Of a stretch of 64,000 nt of DNA, positions 18,825 through 29,377 are shown one piece after another. The position numbers and the translations under genes are program-made. The DNA lies in the NCBI RefSeq assembly GCF_002216685.1, contig NZ_CP022353.1, forward strand, positions 2,108,001 to 2,172,000, written 5' to 3'. The notes under the pieces were generated by a model that was given only the letters and a program-made list of their open reading frames with translations, was not told the origin of the DNA and made no database searches. The DNA comes from Vibrio tarriae (GTDB lineage Bacteria > Pseudomonadota > Gammaproteobacteria > Enterobacterales > Vibrionaceae). Each line of letters begins with the position of its first letter. Position 1 is the stretch's first letter.

Positions 18825-18871
18825 GTGGTTATTTGCCGCAGTGTCTTTGCTTTACGGCGCAATGCAGAGCA

Positions 18872-19387
18872 CTAAGACTGACTTGGTGCACTTTTCTTAG
18901 CGCGAAAACCATCGAGAATAATCATCACTGCACCGATACAGATCGTACTGTCGGCCAAATTGAACGCTGGCCAGTGGTAGGTTCCCCAGTAAAAATCGAG
19001 ATAATCGACCACAAAACCATGCACGATGCGATCAAACACATTGCCCACTGCACCGCCAATGATCAGCGCATAAGCAATATTGTTCCACTTATCACTCGCC
19101 GGAAGACGACGCATCCAGTAAGCAAGCATGCCAGTGACCACAAAGGCAATCCCCGTAAATAGCCAGCGCTGCCACCCTTCCTGATCGCTCAGAAAGCTAA
19201 AAGCCGCGCCATAGTTATGCACATACAGCAGGTTAAAGAAAGGCAGCACCTCAATACGGTTTGCCCAACCATAGCCCATGTTATCCATCACAATTAACTT
19301 GATCGTGATGTCAGCAATGAACACCAGAAGCGCCAGCCACAGCCAGCGCAATCCAGATTGTTTAAGAGTCAGAGACGAATTCGACAT
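18872..19387 (-). CDS. lspA: Lipoprotein signal peptidase LspA (SPase II)
   Basis: Inner-membrane aspartyl protease that removes signal peptides from prolipoproteins after Lgt action. The 171-residue protein has four hydrophobic segments and the two catalytic-Asp motifs, [22 protein letters not shown] and [11 protein letters not shown]. An ATG at 19387 follows closely on ileS (15-base gap). Substrates encoded in this window include NlpI and the DUF2799 lipoprotein. Lgt, the preceding enzyme of the pathway, is encoded 10 kb away. Confidence 0.95.
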   Translation of the reverse strand: MSNSSLTLKQSGLRWLWLALLVFIADITIKLIVMDNMGYGWANRIEVLPFFNLLYVHNYGAAFSFLSDQEGWQRWLFTGIAFVVTGMLAYWMRRLPASDKWNNIAYALIIGGAVGNVFDRIVHGFVVDYLDFYWGTYHWPAFNLADSTICIGAVMIILDGFRAKKSAPSQS

Positions 19388-19402
19388 GATGGTTAGCCTG
19401 AA

Positions 19403-22252
19403 TTACGCAAATTTGCGTACTTCGCCTTCACCTTCAACGTTAGACACGCAGCGACCACAAATGGTGGTGTGACCTGCAATCGTGCCTACATCAGGGGTGT
19501 GGTGCCAACAGCGATCGCACTTCTCAGCTTCAGTTTTGTTCACTTGAACAAACAAGCCATCGATATCGGTCGCCTGTGCAGCCTCGCTCTTCTCAGCCAG
19601 TGGTTTCACCACGGCTTTTGAAGTCAGCAGCACGAAACGCAGCTCATCGCCCAGTTTCGCTAGCTTACTCGCCAGTGCATCATCAGCAAACAGCACCAAT
19701 TCTGCTTGCAGTGAACCGCCGATCAGTTTTTCGTTACGAGCGTTTTCCAGCAGTTTGTTGACTGAGCCACGCACTTTCTGAATATCATTCCAGAATGCGT
19801 TATTTAGCTCTTCGCCTTCTGCCAAACCAAACAGGCCATCAAACCATTCCGTGGTAAACACGAACTTGTCACGTGCGCTGCCGTCAGCTTGCTGCGCTGG
19901 CATTGCGTTCCAAATTTCATCAGCGGTGAATGACATGATAGGCGCCATCCAACGAACCAGAGCTTCCACAATGAAGAACAGAGCGGTTTGACAGCTACGC
20001 TGTGCATGACCACCACGTTTGGCTGTGTATTGACGGTCTTTAATCACATCCAGATAGAAAGAGCCCATCTCGATTGAACAGAAGTTCATCAAACGCTGTA
20101 CCACCGCGTGCAGGTTGTAATCCTGATACGCTTGGATGATTTCTTGCTGAGCAGCCAGTGCGCGACCAACAGCCCAACGATCCAACGCCACCATGTCTTC
20201 AACAGGAATAATATCTGTGGTTGGGTTGAAGCCGTTCAGGTTCGCCAAGAAGAAACGTGCGGTGTTACGAATACGACGGTACGCATCCGCAGAACGCTTA
20301 AGGATCTCATCCGATACGGCGACTTCGCCTGTGTAATCGGTTGACGCCACCCATAGACGCAGAATATCCGCACCCAGCTTGTTGGTCACATCTTGTGGAG
20401 CAACCACGTTACCGATCGACTTCGACATCTTTCGGCCTTGGCCATCAACCACGAAACCGTGCGTCAATACTTCTTTGTAAGGCGCTTTGCCTTTCATCGC
20501 CACAGAAGAGATGAGGGATGATTGGAACCAGCCGCGGTGTTGGTCAGAACCCTCTAAGTACATGTCCGCTTCTGCGCCGTTGAATTCTTGACGTGCATCC
20601 ACAACCGCAGAGTGAGTCACCCCTGAGTCAAACCATACATCTAGCGTATCCAGCACTTTTTCATAGTTGGCCGCATCTTCAGCGCCAAGCAGTTCCGCAG
20701 TATCGAGATCCCACCATGCTTGAATGCCTTTTTGCTCAACCAGTTGCGCCACTTTCTCAATCAGATCAGCGCTGTTTGGATGCAGTTCAGCGGTTTCTTT
20801 GTGCACGAACAGTGCAATTGGCACGCCCCAAGTACGTTGACGAGAGATACACCACTCAGGGCGACCTGCCACCATACCTTCAATACGGCTTTGACCCCAA
20901 TCCGGCATCCAATGTACGCCTTTGATTGCCGTCAGAGCTTGTTCACGTAGACCCGCTTGTTCCATGGATACAAACCATTGCGGCGTCGCACGGAAGATGA
21001 TCGGCGTTTTATGACGCCAGCAGTGTGGGTAGCTGTGCTCATACGCGTGATGATGCAACAACGCACCTTTTTCTTTCAGCACTTCCAACACAGAATCGTT
21101 GGCTTTAAATACGTGTTGACCCGCAAACAGCTCAGTGTCTGGCAGATATACGCCGTTTGAACCTACAGGGTTTGCCACTTCCAAACCGTACTGTTGACCA
21201 ACGGCAAAGTCTTCTTGACCATGACCCGGCGCAGTATGTACCACACCGGTACCAGAATCGGTCGTTACGTGATCGCCTAAAATGGCTGGCACAGTGAAGG
21301 AGTAGAATGGATGTTGGAACTGAGTCAGCTCCAGATCGGCACCACTTGCGAAACCAAGGTTATGGAAGTGCTCAATGCCCGCGCGATCCATCACCGATTT
21401 CGCCAGCTCAGAGGCGACGATAATGCGCTCTGGTTGCTCACCTTCAACTTGGATCAGTACGTATTCTAAATCTGCACGCAGACATACCGCGCGGTTAGCC
21501 GGCAGTGTCCAAGGTGTGGTTGTCCAAATCACAATCGACACATCGCCTTTGCCTTCATGGCCAGCAGCCAGACCAAACTTAGCCAGCACAGCGGCTTCAT
21601 CAGCGGCTTTAAAACGAACATCAATCGAAGGAGAAACTTTGTTTTTGTACTCGACTTCCGCTTCAGCCAGTGCTGAACCACAGTCGGTACACCAGTGAAC
21701 CGGTTTAAAACCTTTCAGCAAGTGCCCATTGTCGGCAATTTTGCCAAGCGCACGGATAATGTTCGCTTCAGTGACAAAATCCATAGTGCGATAAGGCTTA
21801 TCCCACTCGCCCAGAATGCCAAGACGCTTAAAGCTCTCTTTTTGGCCTTCCACTTGGCCTGCCGCGTATTCGCGACACTTTTCACGAAATTCGGCCGCGG
21901 TGACTTTTTGCCCCGGCTTGCCCACTTTCTTCTCTACCATCAATTCGATCGGCAGACCGTGGCAATCCCAACCCGGAATATAAGGCGCATCAAAACCTGA
22001 CAGGGTTTTCGATTTAATAATGACGTCTTTAAGAATCTTGTTCAGAGCGTGGCCAATATGAATATCACCGTTGGCGTAAGGAGGGCCATCGTGTAATACG
22101 AAAGATTTTTTGCCTTTTTTAGCCTGACGGATCGCACCGTACAGGTCTTCTTGATACCAACGTTGCAGCATTTCTGGCTCGCGTTTGGCCAGATCGCCGC
22201 GCATTGGAAACCCTGTTTCAGGAAGGTTCAGGGTATCTTTATACTCACTCAT
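19403..22252 (-). CDS. ileS: Isoleucyl-tRNA synthetase IleS
   Basis: Class I aminoacyl-tRNA synthetase of 949 residues (E. coli 938). The HIGH motif lies in [11 protein letters not shown] near residue 65, an editing (CP1) domain with [13 protein letters not shown] follows at about 240-250, and KMSKS is in [12 protein letters not shown] near 605. The C-terminal zinc finger CDRC...CGRC near 905-930 is intact, as in the bacterial type sensitive to mupirocin. It starts 30 bases downstream of ribF and is followed by lspA, the conserved gammaproteobacterial order. Confidence 0.97.
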   Translation of the reverse strand: MSEYKDTLNLPETGFPMRGDLAKREPEMLQRWYQEDLYGAIRQAKKGKKSFVLHDGPPYANGDIHIGHALNKILKDVIIKSKTLSGFDAPYIPGWDCHGLPIELMVEKKVGKPGQKVTAAEFREKCREYAAGQVEGQKESFKRLGILGEWDKPYRTMDFVTEANIIRALGKIADNGHLLKGFKPVHWCTDCGSALAEAEVEYKNKVSPSIDVRFKAADEAAVLAKFGLAAGHEGKGDVSIVIWTTTPWTLPANRAVCLRADLEYVLIQVEGEQPERIIVASELAKSVMDRAGIEHFHNLGFASGADLELTQFQHPFYSFTVPAILGDHVTTDSGTGVVHTAPGHGQEDFAVGQQYGLEVANPVGSNGVYLPDTELFAGQHVFKANDSVLEVLKEKGALLHHHAYEHSYPHCWRHKTPIIFRATPQWFVSMEQAGLREQALTAIKGVHWMPDWGQSRIEGMVAGRPEWCISRQRTWGVPIALFVHKETAELHPNSADLIEKVAQLVEQKGIQAWWDLDTAELLGAEDAANYEKVLDTLDVWFDSGVTHSAVVDARQEFNGAEADMYLEGSDQHRGWFQSSLISSVAMKGKAPYKEVLTHGFVVDGQGRKMSKSIGNVVAPQDVTNKLGADILRLWVASTDYTGEVAVSDEILKRSADAYRRIRNTARFFLANLNGFNPTTDIIPVEDMVALDRWAVGRALAAQQEIIQAYQDYNLHAVVQRLMNFCSIEMGSFYLDVIKDRQYTAKRGGHAQRSCQTALFFIVEALVRWMAPIMSFTADEIWNAMPAQQADGSARDKFVFTTEWFDGLFGLAEGEELNNAFWNDIQKVRGSVNKLLENARNEKLIGGSLQAELVLFADDALASKLAKLGDELRFVLLTSKAVVKPLAEKSEAAQATDIDGLFVQVNKTEAEKCDRCWHHTPDVGTIAGHTTICGRCVSNVEGEGEVRKFA

Positions 22253-22282
22253 CGATTCTTAATTCCGTTATATTGGGCGAAG

Positions 22283-23251
22283 TTAGACATGTTGTTGCTG
22301 GGTGGAATCAACCGAGCAACCCTTAAGCTGACGCAGCCACACCCTTGCTGCTTCAGCATCCAATTCAATTTGTTGCTTTAGTGCCTCAAAAGAGGCGAAT
22401 TTGCGCTCATCACGTAATTTATGTAACAGCGCGACTTCCAACTGCTTTCCGTACAGGTTGCCTTGAAAGTCAAAAAAGTGCACTTCTAGCTGCTGGCGAA
22501 TACCATCGACCGTCGGACGATTACCGATATTGGCAACCCCACCGACTGGCGTTGGGCCCAAACCATAGGCTTCAACCACATACACTCCCGAAACTGGAGA
22601 AACACAACGTTTCAGTGGAATGTTGGCGGTGGGAAAGCCGATCGTTCGCCCGAGTTTTTGACCATGCGAGACACGACCGCTGATACTGTAATGGCGCCCC
22701 AACATAGCCGAGGCACTGCTCAATTGGTCAGCCGCTAACGCTTCACGAATCGCGGTACTACTCACGCGCAGTTGTTGCAAACAGAAGCTTTGGGTGCTCA
22801 CCACCTCAAAACCTAGGGCTTGCCCTGCCTGTTGTAGCAGCGCAAAGTTACCTTGGCGCTCTTTACCGAAGCAGAAATCATCACCAACCACCAGAAACTT
22901 AACACCCAAACGGGTCACCAACAAGTCACGAATAAACGTGTGGGCATCCAATTGGGCAAAATGATGGTTGAAATTAACGCACAACAGGCGATCAACCCCG
23001 AGTTTGCTCAGTTGCACAAACTTATCGCGCAGACGTGTTAAACGCGCGGGCGCTTGTTGTTTGGCAAACAGCTCTAAGGGCTGAGGTTCAAACGTCATCA
23101 CTACCGAAGGCAAACCCATCTGCTGGGCACGCTGCACCACCTGACTGAGCACTTGTTGATGACCAAGATGAACACCGTCAAAGTTGCCAATCGTCAATAC
23201 ACAGCCGTGATGGCGAGATTGAATGTTATGAATACCGCGTATTAATTCCAT
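22283..23251 (-). CDS. ribF: Bifunctional riboflavin kinase / FAD synthetase RibF
   Basis: Makes FMN and FAD from riboflavin. The N-terminal FAD synthetase part has TIGNFDGVHLGHQ near residue 20 and VSSTAIREAL near 160; the C-terminal flavokinase part has GRTIGFPTANIPL and GVANIGNRPTV. The open frame extends upstream to 23650, but the extra 133 residues are the wrong frame of the murJ 3' end. I chose the ATG at 23251 (MELIRGIHN), which yields 322 residues, close to E. coli's 313, and lies 68 bases after murJ. The ribosome site is weak. Confidence 0.95.
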   Translation of the reverse strand: MELIRGIHNIQSRHHGCVLTIGNFDGVHLGHQQVLSQVVQRAQQMGLPSVVMTFEPQPLELFAKQQAPARLTRLRDKFVQLSKLGVDRLLCVNFNHHFAQLDAHTFIRDLLVTRLGVKFLVVGDDFCFGKERQGNFALLQQAGQALGFEVVSTQSFCLQQLRVSSTAIREALAADQLSSASAMLGRHYSISGRVSHGQKLGRTIGFPTANIPLKRCVSPVSGVYVVEAYGLGPTPVGGVANIGNRPTVDGIRQQLEVHFFDFQGNLYGKQLEVALLHKLRDERKFASFEALKQQIELDAEAARVWLRQLKGCSVDSTQQQHV

Positions 23252-23319
23252 CGGAAGATGCTTAAAACCTATATTTTGATTCTCATGGTGCGAAACTGGC
23301 GGATTATACCTAAAGCTCG

Positions 23320-24882
23320 CTACTCTGTCGCCGCTTTTAGATCTTTGAGACGAACACCCAGTAACAGCAAAATAGCCAGATAAGATGCCACGCCAAGGCC
23401 AATCAAGCCTGTCAGCGTCAATGCGCGCTGACTGATTCCCCAGCTCAGCCATGTAGCCATAGTGTCTAACTGCCACAAAAGCGCACCAGTCATTACCGCT
23501 CCCGCCATCACAAGTCGCGCAACAAACCAGACGGTTTTGCGAGTGAGATGATAAACACCTTGTAAGTGCAAACCACGATAAAGCAGTGCCATATTGAGGA
23601 AAGCGGACATGGAAGTCGCGACCGCCAAGCCAACATAGCCGTAAAACCACGCAAAGATCGCGTTAAGCACAATATTGCTGACCATAGCGATAATTCCGTA
23701 ACGTACGGGGGTTTTCGTGTCTTGACGTGAGTAATATCCCGGCGCTAACACTTTGATCAACATAAAGCTGAGTAGGCCAGATGAGTAAGCGAGTAACGAA
23801 TAGGACGCTTGCTCTACATCGCTTGGAGTAAATTCCCCGCGCATAAACAGCACCATCAGCATAGGTTTTGCCAGTACAATCAAACCCAGCATGGCAGGAA
23901 TGCCGAGAAACGTGACCATGCGAATGCCCCAATCCATGGTGTGGGCAAAGCCATCACTGTGCGCATCTACATGTTTACGCGATAAGGCAGGCAAAATCAC
24001 CGTCGCGATGGCAATTCCAAATAAGCCGAGGGGAAACTCCAGCAGGCGATCCGAATAATAGAGCCAACTGATCGAACCAGTTTGCAGAAAACTGGCCACG
24101 AAGGAGTCAAATAACAAGTTGATTTGACTGACCGATACTCCAAACAGCGCAGGAATCATCAGTGTGCGAATTTTCACCACCCCAGGATCTTTCCAGCCCC
24201 ATTTAGGCCTAACCAGCACTCCAGCCTTGATCAAAAATGGCAGTTGAAATAAAAACTGGACTAAACCACCTAAAAATACGCCTATTGCTAAGCCCACTTC
24301 CGGCTGTTCTAGATTTGGCGAGAGGTACCAAGCACACAAAATCATCATCACGTTCAAGAAAACTGGCGTGAAAGAGGAGACGGCAAACTTACCTAAGGTG
24401 TTTAAAATTGCCCCAGACAAGGCAACAAAGGTGATAAACCACAAATAGGGAAAAGTAATCTTAAGCAGCAGGCTCGCTAACTCAAACTTTCCTGCAGCAG
24501 GGCCCCCATTCAACCAGTCTAGGAACCAACCTGCGCCAAATAATGCGGTGACTGCGCCAGAGCCGAGCACGCCAATTAGCGTCACTATGGTCACTAAAAC
24601 ACCGAGAGTTCCCGACGCTCGCGCAATTAAATCTCGAGTTTTATTGATATCACCCGAGGCGTGATATTCAGTTAATACTGGGACAAATGCTTGAGAGAAG
24701 GCCCCTTCTGCAAATAATCGGCGTAAAAAGTTGGGAATTCGGTTGGCAAAAAAGAATACGTCAGCACTTGCGCCTGCGCCCATCAAATTGGCCACAACCA
24801 CATCGCGCACTAAACCTAAAACACGAGAAATCAAAGTCATAGCACTTACAATAATGCCAGACTTGAGTAAGCGTTTACTCAC
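23320..24882 (-). CDS. murJ: Lipid II flippase MurJ (MviN)
   Basis: Inner-membrane flippase that exports lipid II for peptidoglycan synthesis. The 520-residue protein has 14 hydrophobic segments and the family signature FFFANRIPNFLRRLFAEGAF near residues 50-70, followed by FSQAFVPVLTEY. The open frame extends five codons upstream to a TTG. I chose GTG at 24882 because CGAGGT lies at good spacing and MSKRLLKSG matches family N-termini. It heads the minus-strand block murJ-ribF-ileS-lspA and diverges from rpsT. Confidence 0.95.
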   Translation of the reverse strand: MSKRLLKSGIIVSAMTLISRVLGLVRDVVVANLMGAGASADVFFFANRIPNFLRRLFAEGAFSQAFVPVLTEYHASGDINKTRDLIARASGTLGVLVTIVTLIGVLGSGAVTALFGAGWFLDWLNGGPAAGKFELASLLLKITFPYLWFITFVALSGAILNTLGKFAVSSFTPVFLNVMMILCAWYLSPNLEQPEVGLAIGVFLGGLVQFLFQLPFLIKAGVLVRPKWGWKDPGVVKIRTLMIPALFGVSVSQINLLFDSFVASFLQTGSISWLYYSDRLLEFPLGLFGIAIATVILPALSRKHVDAHSDGFAHTMDWGIRMVTFLGIPAMLGLIVLAKPMLMVLFMRGEFTPSDVEQASYSLLAYSSGLLSFMLIKVLAPGYYSRQDTKTPVRYGIIAMVSNIVLNAIFAWFYGYVGLAVATSMSAFLNMALLYRGLHLQGVYHLTRKTVWFVARLVMAGAVMTGALLWQLDTMATWLSWGISQRALTLTGLIGLGVASYLAILLLLGVRLKDLKAATE

Positions 24883-25063
24883 GGTAACCTCGAACAAAGA
24901 GTCAAAACCACATTATCTGATTCGAAAGGATAAGAATGTCATAGTGAGATCAGATAAGTATTAGCATTGGTAAAAAAATGCTGATAGAATCCCCGCCATC
25001 TTAACCGTGAAGGCTCTTCGATACCAAGTTTGTTTGGTCCAGTTGGGTTTTTGCACAAATCAT

Positions 25064-25092
25064 TTGACATTAAAGAGCAAATCGGGGATATT
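25064..25092 (+). promoter_or_regulatory. Predicted rpsT promoter
   Basis: A perfect -35 TTGACA (25064-25069), a 17-bp spacer and the -10 GATATT (25087-25092) lie about 50 bases upstream of the rpsT start. A second candidate -10, TAGAAT, occurs near 24984, in line with E. coli rpsT having two promoters. Confidence 0.6.
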
Positions 25093-25139
25093 TCCCGCCC
25101 TTAAAATGTCACCGAACTAAGTTTTTGGGAGTTAGACCC

Positions 25140-25400
25140 TTGGCAAATAACAAATCTGCTAAGAAGCGCGCTATCCAAGCTGAGAAACGTCGCCAGCACA
25201 ACGCTAGCCGTCGTTCTATGATGCGCACTTACATGAAGAAAACTGTTGCTGCAATCGCTGCTGGCGACAAAGAAGCTGCAACTGCTGCATTCGCTGTAGT
25301 TACACCAATCCTAGACCGCATGGCGACTAAAGGCCTTATTCACAAGAATAAAGCAGCTCGTCACAAGTCTCGCTTCTTTGCTGCGATCAACGCTCTGTAA
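25140..25400 (+). CDS. rpsT: Ribosomal protein S20
   Basis: Small-subunit primary binding protein, 86 residues, very basic, starting [20 protein letters not shown]. The start is the rare TTG at 25140: the sequence after it matches mature S20, GGGAG lies eight bases upstream, and E. coli rpsT also uses UUG. A longer in-frame start at 25125 would add residues foreign to the family. The UUG start is part of translational autoregulation in E. coli. The gene is monocistronic, with its own promoter and terminator, and divergent from murJ. Confidence 0.97.
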
Positions 25401-25421
25401 TAGAGTTTGATCTTCAGCAAC

Positions 25422-25448
25422 AAAAAACCGGCCTACGCCGGTTTTTTT
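25422..25448 (+). terminator. Intrinsic terminator of rpsT
   Basis: AAAAAACCGGC and GCCGGTTTTTT pair around CTAC, with a seven-T tail. It also faces the end of hlyU and may serve both genes. Confidence 0.9.
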
Positions 25449-25467
25449 ATACCTTTTTTCGACCACC

Positions 25468-25794
25468 CTACTGATTCGCCTGACAATAAAGACGGTGCAA
25501 CAGTTCAATCATCGCCTTCACTTCGGCACTGCTCAGCGTATAAAACACGGTTTGTGCTTCTTTACGTGTATTCACTAAACCATCACGACGTAGCCACGCT
25601 AGATGTTGAGACAGAGCAGATTGGCTAAGTTCCAAACGGCTGCTCAATTCGCCTACCGACAGTTCATTGTCCAGTAACATACATAAAATTTGCAGTCGCC
25701 GCTCATTGGCCATCGCTTTGAGCAAAACTACCGCTTTGGCAGAATTTTTTTCCATCTCTTGGAGATTCATTGGTGCCCCCTTTAAATACGGCAT
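25468..25794 (-). CDS. hlyU: Transcriptional activator HlyU (ArsR/SmtB family)
   Basis: Winged-helix regulator known in V. cholerae to activate the haemolysin gene hlyA and other virulence genes, acting as an anti-repressor of H-NS in vibrios. The HTH is LSVGELSSRLELSQSALSQHLAWLR. The metal-binding cysteines of ArsR sensors are absent, as in other HlyU proteins. I used the ATG at 25794, giving 108 residues, because the redox-active Cys38 and Cys104 described for HlyU then fall at those positions. AAAGGGGGC before an internal ATG at 25770 suggests that a 100-residue form may be the main translation product. Confidence 0.93.
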   Translation of the reverse strand: MPYLKGAPMNLQEMEKNSAKAVVLLKAMANERRLQILCMLLDNELSVGELSSRLELSQSALSQHLAWLRRDGLVNTRKEAQTVFYTLSSAEVKAMIELLHRLYCQANQ

Positions 25795-25992
25795 TTTAAT
25801 TCCAACCCATTCATTCACTTTTCTCTGTCGTTCTAATCACCGATGTCGTAATTCGGTTGAGTGATCATGATGGGTCGAAATGGTGAAAGCGGAGAAAACT
25901 CGCTGATAATGATAAAAAACTAATCAAGAACGCTAGTTTATTGTTTTCACTTATCATTGGGTAGTGATCAAAGACTTAACAGTGATAATTAT

Positions 25993-26883
25993 TCACAAAA
26001 ATAAGTTAGTAAAATCAGCATCACAGACATTTTTTACTGCTGGGTGCTGGATCATGCGTTCAGCGAAGATGACATAATACTCCTCTTTAATCTCATCCAC
26101 ATGTCCGATGAGTTTCAATGATGATTCCGCATCCACTTCTGAGACATAAAAAGAGGGAGCCATAAACACGGCATCACTGTGATAGATGGCAAACGCTTTC
26201 ATTAAAGCAGAGTCGTCAAATTCACCGAGAATATGCGGTTGTAACCCTTGACGATCAAACCACTGCCGCACTTTACGTCCCATTGCGGTTCGACTTCCTG
26301 GCACTAACAGTTTTTTACTCTGCAACACAGCGGGGAATGGAGCAAAATCCACCTCACCAAAGCTGAAAAAACTCATGCGGCTTTCACCGAGTTTTTTACT
26401 AAATAAGCCGGGACTTTGGCTCGAGTCCACTGGACAATCGGACAAGATCATATCCAACTTATGCTGCGCTAACTGTTCTAATAACATCTCATGGGTTGAT
26501 TCAAAGCAGCGCAGATGGATCCGATTATCGCCAGGCACTGACGTCAGTAATATTTTGCTCACCAATCTTTTGGATAAGGCGTCTGCCACCCCCACATCAA
26601 ACAGCAAGTTTGAACGCTGGCTATAGTTAACGATATCCAACATTTCATAGCTCAAGCCAAACATACGATCAGCGTATTTAAAGACCAACTGCCCCAATTC
26701 AGTCGGCTCAATACTGCGGCCATTACGTTTCGTCAACTTACCATCAAGTCGATCTTCCAAAGCTTTGATCTGCCCCGTCACGGTTTGGGGCGTTAAAAAC
26801 AAAGCATCGGCCGCTTTGGTTACCGAGCCTTGTTTACACACCATCCAAAAATAGTAGAGGTGGTTATAGTTAAGATGAGACAT
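25993..26883 (-). CDS. nhaR: LysR-type sodium-responsive regulator NhaR
   Basis: LysR family activator of 296 residues. The N-terminal HTH reads [20 protein letters not shown] and [17 protein letters not shown]; the effector domain covers about residues 90-295. N-terminal sequence and length match NhaR, which in E. coli and V. cholerae activates the Na+/H+ antiporter gene nhaA in response to Na+. Here nhaA is not adjacent; the divergent neighbour is the Na+/phosphate cotransporter nptA, so a shared sodium-linked control is possible but unproven. Confidence 0.9.
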   Translation of the reverse strand: MSHLNYNHLYYFWMVCKQGSVTKAADALFLTPQTVTGQIKALEDRLDGKLTKRNGRSIEPTELGQLVFKYADRMFGLSYEMLDIVNYSQRSNLLFDVGVADALSKRLVSKILLTSVPGDNRIHLRCFESTHEMLLEQLAQHKLDMILSDCPVDSSQSPGLFSKKLGESRMSFFSFGEVDFAPFPAVLQSKKLLVPGSRTAMGRKVRQWFDRQGLQPHILGEFDDSALMKAFAIYHSDAVFMAPSFYVSEVDAESSLKLIGHVDEIKEEYYVIFAERMIQHPAVKNVCDADFTNLFL

Positions 26884-27277
26884 GAAATCGACTACCCGCT
26901 AGAAATCCCGCTTTCCTTATAACAGATGCGATCTTTTACAACAATAAGTTCGGATAAACCGAAACAATAAACCGTTTAGTTAGAATTTTTCATAAACAAA
27001 AACACGAACTGTCATAAACCGATAGAGCTTCAAACACATCGATAAGCTCATTACACACTTTGTTACAACCCAATCGTCAAGTGACATCGGCTAGACACTC
27101 TTTACAAAACAGTAAGATAGCAAAACTCTTATTACCCATTTTTTAAGTCCGCTGCAATATTGATGAATAACTCATCAGTTACACCGAAATGTCATATTAG
27201 TGAAATATTTCCTCTCTACCATCAGCCTCGAATTCAACAATCGACCGAACCCTTAACAACGGTCCACGGAGAAAATA
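26884..27277. other. Divergent intergenic region nhaR / nptA with ATAAACCG repeats
   Basis: A+T-rich 394-bp region without a convincing gene. The octamer ATAAACCG occurs three times in direct orientation (26954, 26967, 27014), the first inside the inverted repeat TTCGG-ATAAA-CCGAA (26949-26963). These are candidate regulator sites for nptA and/or nhaR. CACGGAG precedes the nptA ATG. No promoter stands out. Confidence 0.4.
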
Positions 27278-28426
27278 ATGATAAACCAAGCAACTTCCCC
27301 TGCAGCGCCGATTTCGCTGACCACGAAAGGCCTACGTTGGGCAAACTTGGCTTTCATGCTGTATTTACTACTTCTTGCAGTCGCAATGGTCGGCAGCGGT
27401 TTTAAATGGGCGACCGGCGATCAAGCCAAAGTTCTATTCGAATTTGCTTCACACCCTATTGCAGGATTAATGATTGGTTTAGTGGCAACGGCACTGATTC
27501 AATCCTCAAGCACGGTGACCTCTATTATTGTTGGTCTCGTTGCCGGTGGTTTACCGGTTGAAACCGCGATCCCTATGGTCATGGGTGCCAATATTGGTAC
27601 TACAGTAACCAATACTCTCGTCAGCCTTGGCCATATGCGCTGTAAAGAAGAGTTCCGCCGCGCTTTCGCCAGCGCCACCATCCACGATTTTTTCAACCTT
27701 CTCGCAGTGTTGATCTTCCTACCTCTAGAGATGATGTTTGGTATTTTAGAGAAAGTCTCACACTGGCTAGTTTCGCCTCTGCTTGCGACTGGCGATATGA
27801 GCATGAAAGGTTTTGACTTCATCAAACCGATCACCAAACCTGTCATCACAGGTCTTGAAAACCAGCTCTCGGTATTGGGTAATACTTTCGGTGGTGTAGC
27901 GCTTATCGTATTAGGTATTGCGACCATTTTCGTCGCCATTACGGTGATGGGCAAACTGATGAAAAGCCTGATGGTTGGTCGCGCGCGTGAAACGCTACAA
28001 AACGCGATTGGCCGTGGCCCGCTACACGGTATTGCTTCGGGTACTATTGTGACTGTATTGGTTCAGTCATCTTCGACCACAACCAGTCTAATGGTTCCAC
28101 TCGTGGGTTCTGGCGTGCTGAAAGTGCGTGAAATCTACCCATTTACCTTAGGTGCGAACATTGGTACTTGTATTACCGCTCTGCTGGCCGCAACGGCAGT
28201 CTCCGGTGAGTTTGCCGTGTTTGCTCTGCAAATTGCGCTGGTGCACTTAAGCTTTAACTTGATGGCCACTGTCTTGATTTACGGTATTCCTTTCTTACGC
28301 GAACTGCCGATTAAAGGTGCAGAGCTCATCTCAACTTGGGCTTGTAAGAGCAAAATGGTTGTCGTGAGTTACTTGCTGGGTGTATTTGTCGTGATCCCCG
28401 GCAGCATTCTTGCCCTGACAGCTTAA
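27278..28426 (+). CDS. nptA: Na+-dependent phosphate cotransporter NptA (Na/Pi, PNaS family)
   Basis: Inner-membrane symporter of 382 residues, related to animal type II Na/Pi cotransporters (SLC34) and characterised in V. cholerae. It has about eight to nine hydrophobic segments and the diagnostic internal duplication: IQSSSTVTSIIVGLVAGG in the first half and VQSSSTTTSLMVPLVGSG in the second, each followed by a GANIGT motif. A terminator follows 24 bases after the stop. It takes up phosphate using the sodium gradient and is separate from the Pst system. Confidence 0.92.
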   Translation: MINQATSPAAPISLTTKGLRWANLAFMLYLLLLAVAMVGSGFKWATGDQAKVLFEFASHPIAGLMIGLVATALIQSSSTVTSIIVGLVAGGLPVETAIPMVMGANIGTTVTNTLVSLGHMRCKEEFRRAFASATIHDFFNLLAVLIFLPLEMMFGILEKVSHWLVSPLLATGDMSMKGFDFIKPITKPVITGLENQLSVLGNTFGGVALIVLGIATIFVAITVMGKLMKSLMVGRARETLQNAIGRGPLHGIASGTIVTVLVQSSSTTTSLMVPLVGSGVLKVREIYPFTLGANIGTCITALLAATAVSGEFAVFALQIALVHLSFNLMATVLIYGIPFLRELPIKGAELISTWACKSKMVVVSYLLGVFVVIPGSILALTA

Positions 28427-28449
28427 GCGTTAATGCAACATCCGCACAT

Positions 28450-28481
28450 AAAAAAGCTCCCGACATTCGGGAGCTTTTTTT
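28450..28481. terminator. Bidirectional terminator between nptA and thyA
   Basis: AAAAAAGCTCCCGA and TCGGGAGCTTTTTT form a long perfect stem around a CAT loop, with A- and T-runs on the two sides so it can end both convergent transcripts. Confidence 0.88.
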
Positions 28482-28516
28482 ATATAACCAATCAAACGTA
28501 CCGCCAGAAAGCCGAG

Positions 28517-29368
28517 TTAGACTGAAAATGGATATTGAATAGGATCGTGGAACTGATATCCGGTGACGTCAAAATCATCCAAAGTGACCCAAGTTTCCAA
28601 ATCATGCAGTGTTTTAATCTTTGGATTGATATGGAACTGAGGCGCAGGGAATGGCTCACGTTTTAGCTGCACATCGCGCATCAATTCGAGTTGATCTTCG
28701 TAAATGTGCGCATTGACGATCTTGTGATACGCCAAGCCCGGCTTTTTCCCTGTGATCTGTGCCATCAGCGCAAGGAACACATAAACCTGCACCATGTTGA
28801 AATTCAAACCCAAGGGCACATCACATGAACGCTGAGTACTGTTGAGATACAAGGTATCCCCCAGCAATGAAAAATGATGACTGTACATGCAAGGGCGCAA
28901 ACACCCCATATGAAATTCACCCGGATTGTAGAAGTTAAGGATTTCACCTCGGTCATCAACGCCACGACTCAAATCATCGACAATCTTTTTCAACTGGTCA
29001 ATATGACCACCATCAGGCTTAGCCCAAGCTCTACCCTGAACGCCATACACGCGTCCCATGTCATCCTCACCTTTACGGTAAGGATTGTTGAGCCATGCTT
29101 GGTTTAAATTGGCATTAGCATCCCAGGTTTTGGTACCTAATTGGCGAAAATCCGCCGCATTATCGTAACCACGAATATAGCCGAGCAACTCGGCCACGGC
29201 AGCTTTCCAAAAACTCTTGCGTGTAGTCACTAGAGGAAACTGATTGTTGCCCACATCGTAGGTCAAATCGGCATTAATCACGGTCAAACAACGCTTGCCC
29301 GTTCGTTCATTTTCAACCCAAACACCTTGATCGACGATGCGCTGACAAAGATCTAAATACTGTTTCAC
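28517..29368 (-). CDS. thyA: Thymidylate synthase ThyA
   Basis: Makes dTMP from dUMP using methylene-tetrahydrofolate. The 283-residue protein has the active-site Cys in [14 protein letters not shown], the substrate-binding Arg in [17 protein letters not shown], and the C-terminal YPFSV. It starts with GTG at 29368, nine bases after the lgt stop, as in the E. coli lgt-thyA unit. It is about 20 residues longer than E. coli ThyA, mainly through an insertion before the catalytic region ([19 protein letters not shown]). Confidence 0.96.
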   Translation of the reverse strand: MKQYLDLCQRIVDQGVWVENERTGKRCLTVINADLTYDVGNNQFPLVTTRKSFWKAAVAELLGYIRGYDNAADFRQLGTKTWDANANLNQAWLNNPYRKGEDDMGRVYGVQGRAWAKPDGGHIDQLKKIVDDLSRGVDDRGEILNFYNPGEFHMGCLRPCMYSHHFSLLGDTLYLNSTQRSCDVPLGLNFNMVQVYVFLALMAQITGKKPGLAYHKIVNAHIYEDQLELMRDVQLKREPFPAPQFHINPKIKTLHDLETWVTLDDFDVTGYQFHDPIQYPFSV

Positions 29369-29377
29369 CTAACTACC

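Noticed and set aside
23252..23650. 133-codon N-terminal extension of RibF
   Set aside because: It overlaps the murJ 3' end in another frame and has no similarity to the family; the FAD synthetase domain begins right at the ATG 23251.
27009..27027. Pho box upstream of nptA (CTGTCATAAACCGATAGAG)
   Set aside because: The first CTGTCAT repeat fits, but the second 11 bp later (CGATAGA) matches at only two of seven positions.
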